Source of the DNA: a virus
Virus record (IMG/VR): IMGVR_UViG_3300025012_000054
Coordinates: 27,456 to 91,455 of that record
Direction: 5' to 3' (one strand)
Length of the DNA stretch: 64,000 nucleotides
The notes beneath the pieces are model-generated. The model made no database searches, was not told the origin of the DNA, and saw only the letters and a list, made by a program, of their open reading frames with translations. A program made the translations under genes and the position numbers. Every line of letters starts with the position of its first letter. The first letter of the stretch is position 1. Below, piece after piece: positions 57,842 through 64,000 of the stretch.

Positions 57842-58193
57842 ATCGCCTCCGTCTATCTTTTATTTTTTGAATATGTGCTTTAATTATATCCGGTAAATAC
57901 ATGGGTTTAAAATTAGAAACGGATTCAATAACGACAAGAACGATGAGCATTGTGGCTGCTGGTCGAATCCAAGTACTAGAAAATGCGTATTCGCTACCAT
58001 CAAGGGGAACAAATTTTAAAATCGAGTAAACGACAGACCAATAGAGTCCTAGAAAAGAATACATCCATTTGCTCCAATTACCTACTTCTTCACGATTACG
58101 CACCGCATGAATAAAATTAGTGACACCTACAATAAATCCTCCCAAGATATTGACATATAACAATATCTGTGCAAACACATTTAATACCACCAT
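57828..58193 (-). CDS. Multipass membrane protein
   Basis: 121 residues, ATG 58193 after AAAGGAG. Four hydrophobic segments (VFAQILLYVNILGGFIVGV, MYSFLGLYWSVVYSIL, IRPAATMLIVLVVIE) and a basic C-terminus. With the next gene it forms a coupled membrane pair in the middle of the tail operon. Confidence 0.65.
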   Translation of the reverse strand: MVVLNVFAQILLYVNILGGFIVGVTNFIHAVRNREEVGNWSKWMYSFLGLYWSVVYSILKFVPLDGSEYAFSSTWIRPAATMLIVLVVIESVSNFKPMYLPDIIKAHIQKIKDRRRRYDKS

Positions 58194-58220
58194 AGGCGCA
58201 ATTCTCCTTTCGAAATAATT

Positions 58221-58249
58221 AGGAGGGATATCGTTATAATACCCCTCCT
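58221..58249 (-). terminator. Hairpin after the tail tube-like gene
   Basis: AGGAGGG and CCCTCCT arms (58249-58243 and 58227-58221 on the minus strand) with a 15-nt loop, followed by AATTATTT. A weak terminator or transcript stabiliser between the tube-like gene and the membrane genes. Confidence 0.6.
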
Positions 58250-58264
58250 GTTATCGAAAAAAGA

Positions 58265-59320
58265 TTAAGCGGTTGTCACAATACTAATGGTATCATGTAA
58301 CAAGCCGGCATCCGCATCGACATATGAAGCAGTGACAGTAGCAAGCCATCCGGCTGCAACAGCAGATCCTGCCGTCACCAAGCCAGTATGGAGTCCTACA
58401 TTGAAATTGGCTGCAAGAGTTGTTGAACCGCTGGTTACAATAAACGAAGCCGTTGTAGTAACATCTACGTTAGATAGCAAGCCACCACGAATACCCCAAA
58501 GAGTAATTTGTTTGCTCTTAGGCAATCCGGCCGCAACAGAGAATGACAGCGTGGCAGGGCTGGCTGCCAAGGAAAGAATTGAAGGTGTGGTGTCGGCGAC
58601 AGGAATCCAGGTCACTTTGGCATAGTATTCGCCGGTGTCGCAATCGCTTGAAGCCACGGCAAGGGCACTACCTTCGAGAGCCTGATTGCTGACCCCATTG
58701 GCTGCAAAACTCAAGGTGTAGTTACCAGTAACTTGGAAACTCGGAATATTGATCTGAACGTAATTCTGGATCGCGCCGGTGTTGTCGCGCTCTTCTGCAA
58801 TAAGCGTAAGGTCTACGACTGTAGGCGGAAGAACGGTTTCAACGGTAATTTGATCCGCAGTAATGGTGTATTCATAGATTGCATTAACGCGATCATCTGC
58901 ACCACCACTAATTGTAATTACACTGCCAACAGGAGTTACGGTTTCAATCAAGCCATTAGAAAGAACAACGCTGACGTCACCCAGCGGGGTATCAAGCAAG
59001 GTGCCGCTACCACTAGCAGAGAGAACAAGACAATCTGTTTTTACCGCTGTAACGCTACTATTCAAAACGCTTGTACCGGCATTAAGAGCAAGGATGGTTT
59101 TATTAAATGTTGCCTCTGTGATTTTTACTTCAACTTTTCTGTCATGAATATAGGTATAAAGCAGGGGGTTGTTCCTGCCACCTCTCACTTCTGTTGCCTG
59201 CGTGGTTATTGTTAATGCGCTATCGATATTGGCTGTACCATAAGCAAGTGCATTGCCAGTAGTTGCATCACGAAGAATTGCGTCGGCAACTGTAACCAAG
59301 AATCTATTCGAGTCTGTCAT
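58265..59320 (-). CDS. Probable major tail tube protein with Ig-like C-terminus
   Basis: 351 residues, ATG 59320 after AAAGGAG. RFLVTVADAILRDATTGNAL at the N-terminus and the ATEVRGGRNNPLLYTYIHDR segment, then beta-rich Thr/Ser/Val sequence with an immunoglobulin-like domain (SPATLSFSVAAGLPKSKQIT). Size, composition and position before the chaperone and tape measure genes fit a tail tube protein; a second copy of its key segment is at 55083. Confidence 0.65.
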   Translation of the reverse strand: MTDSNRFLVTVADAILRDATTGNALAYGTANIDSALTITTQATEVRGGRNNPLLYTYIHDRKVEVKITEATFNKTILALNAGTSVLNSSVTAVKTDCLVLSASGSGTLLDTPLGDVSVVLSNGLIETVTPVGSVITISGGADDRVNAIYEYTITADQITVETVLPPTVVDLTLIAEERDNTGAIQNYVQINIPSFQVTGNYTLSFAANGVSNQALEGSALAVASSDCDTGEYYAKVTWIPVADTTPSILSLAASPATLSFSVAAGLPKSKQITLWGIRGGLLSNVDVTTTASFIVTSGSTTLAANFNVGLHTGLVTAGSAVAAGWLATVTASYVDADAGLLHDTISIVTTA

Positions 59321-59371
59321 ATGTTATTTTCTCCTTTTTTATTTAGTTATAATTCAAATTATCGGAACATC

Positions 59372-60157
59372 TTATTTTCCAAGGACGGCTTTATTCTTGT
59401 CAAAAAATGTCTCCGACGCTATCAATATATCATCATATCTTCCTTTTTTACCTCGGTGATAAAGATAATGTTTTAGCTCTCCGCCTTTCATTTTGATCTC
59501 ACCAGAGGCTATAAGAGGTTGATATAAATCAAATTGTTTTAACGTTATCATTCTATCAAATATGTTTTGCAACTGATATATAGTATATTCACCAATTTCT
59601 TCGGGATTTTTACGCAATAAAATAGAAAGTGTAAATATCTGATCGGCGAAATCTATATCAGATCTGCCATGTGAGCGTATTAATTTCTGCTCCAGTTCAG
59701 GATGGTACTGATTCACATATTCTATGCTACTGCCGTTTTGTTCCAGTATGATTTCCCGCAGTTCTTCAAATTCCCATTCATTGATTTCCACGTCGTCAAT
59801 AATAAGATAGACCATGGAGTTTTCACCGCTGTAGGGTTTGCCGCTGTCTATAATGTGAGTTTCTATTTTTACTTTTTGTCTTTTGGTTACATATTTGAAG
59901 AAATCCTCAATATCTTCGATGGTTTTATCCCTGATGTCTTTATCCGCAGATATGGCGATAATAAATCTGAGATAACTCATCTTTATTACGTCTTTATCTG
60001 CTACAAAATTCTTGGGATATGTAAAAATATTATAAAAAGCGCTAAAATATTTCATATCTTTTATTTTGACGGGATAGAATTCCAGTCCTTTATAAATCTG
60101 AGATAAGCCAAATACGTCGTTGCTACTAATATATGATTTTGACAGGTCTTCATTCAT
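59372..60157 (-). CDS. Virion assembly protein of unknown function
   Basis: 261 residues, ATG 60157 after AGGAGC. Mixed alpha/beta, with YIIAISADKDIRDKTIEDI-type helices and SMVYLIIDDVEINEWEFEEL. Lies between tail tube and neck genes. No family recognised. Confidence 0.5.
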   Translation of the reverse strand: MNEDLSKSYISSNDVFGLSQIYKGLEFYPVKIKDMKYFSAFYNIFTYPKNFVADKDVIKMSYLRFIIAISADKDIRDKTIEDIEDFFKYVTKRQKVKIETHIIDSGKPYSGENSMVYLIIDDVEINEWEFEELREIILEQNGSSIEYVNQYHPELEQKLIRSHGRSDIDFADQIFTLSILLRKNPEEIGEYTIYQLQNIFDRMITLKQFDLYQPLIASGEIKMKGGELKHYLYHRGKKGRYDDILIASETFFDKNKAVLGK

Positions 60158-60166
60158 AGTCTGCTC

Positions 60167-60742
60167 CTATCCCAAGGCATTACTGCACATAACCACAGAC
60201 ATGCCTTTATAGGGAATACTCCCTATTACACCAACTCTACATCTTGACGACGCTCTGGCGTTAAAGTATAATCTACCCACGCCTTCGATGTCGGCGCCAT
60301 TTAGCACCTCTATCAGTCTTTGTATAATAACTGCATTTCTTGTGGCATAGTTGGTCATGGTGGAAAGACTGTAATGACTGTAGACTTCGAAAAGCACGGA
60401 GGAAGTACCATAGATGTGATTGGCAGGAACAACTTCAGCCGGACTTATTCTCAATATTGTAGCAGCAACTGTCCAGCTCTGATCTTGTCCTACATCGAAG
60501 AATACCCTGTGGTCGATTTCGTCGCCCTCGCCATTCCATATCAACGCACCTTTTTCGGCTTTGCTGAGATCGGCATGTAGTGAGGAATTCCAAGCATCAG
60601 CAGTTGTATATTTTAACAACCTCCATATTAATTCATCGTTATCCATAAGATATGAGCAGATGTTATAACTCATTTGAGGGAGTAGGCTGAATTTATTATA
60701 AGCCCATTGATTACTGTCTAAATTAGGATCGATATTAGGCAT
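60167..60742 (-). CDS. Neck or tail-terminator protein
   Basis: 191 residues, ATG 60742. SVLFEVYSHYSLSTMTNYAT and RLIEVLNGADIEGVGRLYFN resemble tail-completion proteins found in this position. Function from context. Confidence 0.55.
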   Translation of the reverse strand: MPNIDPNLDSNQWAYNKFSLLPQMSYNICSYLMDNDELIWRLLKYTTADAWNSSLHADLSKAEKGALIWNGEGDEIDHRVFFDVGQDQSWTVAATILRISPAEVVPANHIYGTSSVLFEVYSHYSLSTMTNYATRNAVIIQRLIEVLNGADIEGVGRLYFNARASSRCRVGVIGSIPYKGMSVVMCSNALG

Positions 60743-60746
60743 AATG

Positions 60747-62027
60747 TCACCATGCTCCCTTCAAATTAACACTTATTTGTTTTACAAAACTACCACTTGT
60801 GGCATTTACGAGTAGAGGATAATCCAAGTATTTATTGACATTATTTATTGTAAAGACGTTATTGCCTACAGCAGTCATTGTATAATTTGCTGTCGGTACA
60901 TTGGCGTCTGCAAGCGGGAATGTAAATACATCGGCTTGTTGTATGCCGTTAGTATATACGTAGGCAGTAAATATCTTAGACTCATCTTCTAATATGAATG
61001 TATCATCTGATGGTGTTATCCGTACTTCTTCTGTTGAAACACCGGAAGTACTTACTGTTACCGCGGCACTTGCTGAAACCGTGGAATTACTAGCCATGGT
61101 GGAAGTAATTACGGCAACACCAGAAGCACTTAGAGTCAAAGAACCTGTTGTTGAAACCCCGACTTTTGCCGCGTCGCTACTAGTGTATACTACGGATTTG
61201 GTGATAGGATCTCCGTTGAGTGTTACAGTAGAAACCAGTTGACGTGTTTCTCCGACATTTCCTGTTATTACCGCAGGTGTTAGAGACAAGGCATAGACGT
61301 TGTCATAGTAGTTTGCTATGCCCAAACTGAGGTTATCGAGGTCGTTGTTTATTTCCCAACCACCTACTGTTAACGTAAGCAATCTGCTAGTTGTATCGTC
61401 ATCGGTCTCTTGGTTTTGAGTATTTTGAACGCCGTTGCCAAATACGCGCCAACACAATCTATTATTGGGGCGACCAAATAGAAATCTCTGTCCGCCTTTG
61501 ATTAATTCAGTATTAGAATTTAGTTGCACATATATGTCTATGTAGCCCTGTGGTATGATCAAATTTTCTGCCGTAAGTGTATCTTTACTTCTAGCTATTT
61601 TATAATCAATGGCACACGGTTCCTCATAGTAAACTCCGTTGTCGCCAATCCAGCGAAGATATTCGTTGGCTCTCCTAACCATACAGTTATTTGACAGCGA
61701 TTTTATCGTGTCGCTATAAACACATATCCAGTAATTATTTTCGAAATAATATTTTGTACCTATACCTGCAATATGAGTGTCGCTTGGTTTGAATATCAAC
61801 TGTTTGAAATCATCACTCAGCCGAGCGCCAGTCATGTTATCAATAGCAGAGGTTACTCTTGCGGTTGCATCTACTAAAGATCCACTGGCAAAACTTGATT
61901 CTCGTTTAATTACATACACGTCTGAAGCAACTTCAAACTGCTGATTCACAAGAGCATCAAATTCTTCAACTAGTATGGAACTTGCGCTTATAGCAGGAGG
62001 AGATAATTGATAATATTTTAATCCCAT
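60747..62027 (-). CDS. Head-tail protein fused to Ig-like (Big2) domain
   Basis: 426 residues, ATG 62027 after GGGAGGCG. The first 270 residues look like a neck/stopper protein (QQFEVASDVYVIKRESSFAS, GTKYYFENNYWICVYSDTIK). The rest contains a Big2-like domain (VYTSSDAAKVGVSTTGSLTL, SGVAVITSTMASNS) often found on surface-exposed virion proteins that bind sugars. Confidence 0.65.
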   Translation of the reverse strand: MGLKYYQLSPPAISASSILVEEFDALVNQQFEVASDVYVIKRESSFASGSLVDATARVTSAIDNMTGARLSDDFKQLIFKPSDTHIAGIGTKYYFENNYWICVYSDTIKSLSNNCMVRRANEYLRWIGDNGVYYEEPCAIDYKIARSKDTLTAENLIIPQGYIDIYVQLNSNTELIKGGQRFLFGRPNNRLCWRVFGNGVQNTQNQETDDDTTSRLLTLTVGGWEINNDLDNLSLGIANYYDNVYALSLTPAVITGNVGETRQLVSTVTLNGDPITKSVVYTSSDAAKVGVSTTGSLTLSASGVAVITSTMASNSTVSASAAVTVSTSGVSTEEVRITPSDDTFILEDESKIFTAYVYTNGIQQADVFTFPLADANVPTANYTMTAVGNNVFTINNVNKYLDYPLLVNATSGSFVKQISVNLKGAW

Positions 62028-62040
62028 ATGTTACGCCTCC

Positions 62041-62517
62041 CTAAACCGCTCTGTGATCAAAGTCTTGGTTCTGCCAGTCAACCCAGTCTAGTTTTCTGAA
62101 GCCGTAATTGTTGAGTAGTTGACTGATTTCTTCAGTTTTCATAATGTAGTATTCCTTCTTAGCTTGAAGATTCTGAGCAGAAGAAAAAGTTTTAAAATCC
62201 CTGTCGGTTATAAAGTTTTGCATTTGCAGGACGTCGCTAATAGACTTAGCCATCCAGTATTTTACCATAATTTGACTGAGGATTATTTTATTTTCTGTAG
62301 ACAACACAACAGAAAAACTACCTTCGGTTGTTCCGCTCGTAGGAGCATATGTTAGTACTTGATCGCATTCATTGAACTCTACGATGGCGTCCATCAACCA
62401 GGGTTCCAGATATTCATTAAGCACGAAACTTCCACTGGTATTATAGATGGTATCCAAGCGGTAATCGGTTACGCGCATGAGAAACAGATCATTTATTTCC
62501 GATGATAATGTTCCCAT
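62041..62517 (-). CDS. Head-tail connector-like protein
   Basis: 158 residues from ATG 62517 with AGGAGG upstream. LSSEINDLFLMRVTDYRLDT and LEPWLMDAIVEFNECDQVL match helical neck proteins of this position. Context-based call. Confidence 0.55.
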   Translation of the reverse strand: MGTLSSEINDLFLMRVTDYRLDTIYNTSGSFVLNEYLEPWLMDAIVEFNECDQVLTYAPTSGTTEGSFSVVLSTENKIILSQIMVKYWMAKSISDVLQMQNFITDRDFKTFSSAQNLQAKKEYYIMKTEEISQLLNNYGFRKLDWVDWQNQDFDHRAV

Positions 62518-62544
62518 AAACCTCCTTCCTGTTGTATTATAGAA

Positions 62545-62570
62545 GTACGGTAGCCTAATGACTACCGTAC
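62545..62570 (-). terminator. Hairpin between genes 62612 and 62517
   Basis: GTACGGTAG (minus 62570-62562), loop tcattagg, CTACCGTAC (62553-62545): a 9-bp stem, then TTCTATAAT. Likely a terminator or transcript stabiliser. Confidence 0.65.
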
Positions 62571-62611
62571 CCATAAAAGTTTTTTATTAGGCGTGTACCT
62601 AAAGGCAGTTC

Positions 62612-63259
62612 CTACTCGTTTTTAATTTCATTAATTTCTTGCACAGCCTTTACCCTGGCGTTGATGTCAACCCCAGATACTTTGGATATGCTGTTGACGA
62701 GATTAAAATCTACGGGTTCATTAGCAACCATTTTTTGTATGATAAAATCAACAACAATTTTTTGCTGCTTGGGATTGGCTACTTGAAACAGGCTAAGAGC
62801 ATCTTTATGATTACTCAAAATTTGTTCAATTTGCACCTTGGTTAATATGTGAGCATATGTTTCTTCCAGTCCCTGAGATTTAATTACACGATCATCTAAA
62901 ATCAGATAATAACCGGCTTCCAGAAAATTAGGATGATTGGCATTAATATCCAGTAGATCTCCAAATACGATGTTACGGGTTTCACCAAATTTCATAAAAC
63001 TATAATGTTTACCCTGCCTGCCTTGAGCGGTGGATAAATTTAACTTATTATTACATAATGACATTACTTTTATATATTCATTTTGAGGAATATCGGCAAA
63101 AAGGCGGTTTTCAGCAGGTATTTCTATTTTATCGCCACCAACTTTTTGTGATGCCATTACTAATTTTGTAAGTTCTTCTACTTGTTTTCGAAGTTGAGAA
63201 ACTTCATCCTCGGTATTCGAGGGTTTGATTTCCCTGTCTAAAGACTTAGGACGTGCCAT
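62612..63259 (-). CDS. Virion-associated protein with N-terminal coiled coil
   Basis: 215 residues, ATG 63259 after AAAGGAG. A coiled-coil segment (DEVSQLRKQVEELTKLVMAS) near residue 20, then a mixed domain with LCNNKLNLSTAQGRQGKHYS. Near the head-neck boundary. No family recognised. Confidence 0.5.
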   Translation of the reverse strand: MARPKSLDREIKPSNTEDEVSQLRKQVEELTKLVMASQKVGGDKIEIPAENRLFADIPQNEYIKVMSLCNNKLNLSTAQGRQGKHYSFMKFGETRNIVFGDLLDINANHPNFLEAGYYLILDDRVIKSQGLEETYAHILTKVQIEQILSNHKDALSLFQVANPKQQKIVVDFIIQKMVANEPVDFNLVNSISKVSGVDINARVKAVQEINEIKNE

Positions 63260-63303
63260 TTTATATTTCTCCTTTTGTGGTATTATAATACCATTTTTAA
63301 TTT

Positions 63304-64000
63304 TTATTCCGGTAATTTGATTTCACCGGAAGATATTCGCTGTTTGAATTCTTCAAATTGAGCGGGGGTGTTATTGCCATGACCATAGAGTTTATGATAA
63401 AGTACATGAACTGATTTTTTCATCACTGCACCCAGTCCATATTTATTGTGTAATTCTACTATTCTGAACAAAACATCTGTGCCATATTTGCTGTATGCGC
63501 TCGTATAGTAGTTTTCATCACTTATACCAAATTCCGCCATTGCTGCTTTGGCAATAGTTTCAAACGAGGTGATATGATGAACATCGATGGGAACATTTGA
63601 CTCTCCGGTTATACAACAAGTATAGTTTGCTGCTCGGAGAGAGGCAATAGTCCAAGGATCGAGCCTAGCTCTTGCAGCAACCCAAATTTTACTAACTCCG
63701 CCCTTCCACGTTGAAGATCCTTCTCCTCGATTATTATATGCTCTTAAATCTATTCTGCATTGACGGCATGTTGGAAATTTTACAAAATCCCTAACCATTC
63801 GAAATGTTTCATGCCCAAGAGAGCACTTGTAATGAATTTTGCTCGCACCTGTTTTATAGCCTTCGGGAAAAGAAACAAATTCTAAAGAATTATCAAGAAG
63901 AATTTTTAACAACTCTTTTTCTGGAAATCTGTTTACATAGAAGTTTTCAATCATACATTTTTTACAGCCAAAATCTCTTTTTAAATCGGCGTATGGTAAA
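63304..64000 (-). CDS. HNH homing endonuclease (cut by window edge)
   Basis: At least 232 residues; the frame is open through the right edge (FGCKKC is still in frame upstream of ATG 63954), so the true start lies outside. A zinc-binding part (YKCSLGHETFRMVRDFVKFP, TCRQCRID) precedes STWKGGVSKIW and the HNH core ALRAANYTCCITGE, VPIDVHHITSFE. Inserted between head and neck genes. Confidence 0.85.
   Translation of the reverse strand, partial: LPYADLKRDFGCKKCMIENFYVNRFPEKELLKILLDNSLEFVSFPEGYKTGASKIHYKCSLGHETFRMVRDFVKFPTCRQCRIDLRAYNNRGEGSSTWKGGVSKIWVAARARLDPWTIASLRAANYTCCITGESNVPIDVHHITSFETIAKAAMAEFGISDENYYTSAYSKYGTDVLFRIVELHNKYGLGAVMKKSVHVLYHKLYGHGNNTPAQFEEFKQRISSGEIKLPE

Noticed and set aside
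63280-63293. GGTATTATAATACC palindrome with TATAAT before gene 63259
   Set aside because: No -35 at a suitable distance on either strand; could be an operator but nothing supports it.
1-64000. CRISPR arrays, insertion sequences, rRNA genes
   Set aside because: None seen. The repeated palindromes vary in their centre, are unevenly spaced and separated by genes, so they are not a CRISPR array.

Overview
The window is about 64 kb of one AT-rich tailed dsDNA phage (or prophage) genome. Nucleotide-metabolism and replication genes, a dense field of very small genes, and a tail module with a distal tail protein, tail-tip protein and long tape measure indicate a siphovirus-like particle. Host promoters are of the TTGACA-17-TATAAT type, ribosome sites are strong AGGAGG-like sequences with many TTG and GTG starts, and the lysin combines GH25, M23 and SH3 domains. 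These point to a Gram-positive, probably Bacillota, host; this is an inference. Both ends cut through genes.

Layout. Positions 1-38991 read rightward. 1-4700: a glycosyltransferase cluster with an inserted HNH endonuclease, then small genes. 4670-5600: a tyrosine recombinase behind its own promoter. 5600-14262: small accessory genes, a mini P-loop protein, three DNA methyltransferases and a PD-(D/E)XK-like protein. 14263-15320: a non-coding block with a clear tRNA-Met(CAT) behind a promoter and, after a small gene, a roughly 165-nt structured RNA just upstream of an RtcB RNA ligase. 16490-17997: an HNH/AP2 endonuclease and small genes including a zincin. 18067-25641: recombination and replication core (RecA-like ATPase, SSB-like protein, primase-helicase, Cas4/RecB-like nuclease, family C DNA polymerase). 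25688-35013: about 30 small genes, including a NADAR protein, a GNAT protein, a methyltransferase and a lipoprotein. 35039-38991: a compact nucleotide operon (ThyX-like, 5'-nucleotidase, guanylate kinase-like, class II ribonucleotide reductase, MazG-like). A bidirectional terminator at 39009-39040 separates this arm from the leftward late operon at 39044-64000, which holds lysin, tail fibre-like proteins, three collar paralogs, distal tail and tip proteins, tape measure, a second tyrosine recombinase, a RuvC-like resolvase, tail tube and neck proteins.

Two features stand out. First, about 50 copies of a short palindromic element, ATRAAA-N6-TTTYAT, lie between genes of the rightward arm, nearly always with a spacer of exactly 6 nt and a Shine-Dalgarno sequence immediately 3'. 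It may be an RNA hairpin that controls translation or processing, a protein-binding site, or a recombination junction for single-gene cassettes. Second, the tape measure gene appears as two ORFs separated by a 1462-nt group I intron (50996-52457) that encodes an HNH endonuclease; P1, P7 and P8 can be drawn, and splicing restores a 1259-residue protein.

Promoters are few (about seven strong candidates) and share the extended sequence TGTGGTATAGT, so most small genes must be expressed from long transcripts that carry the repeated element.
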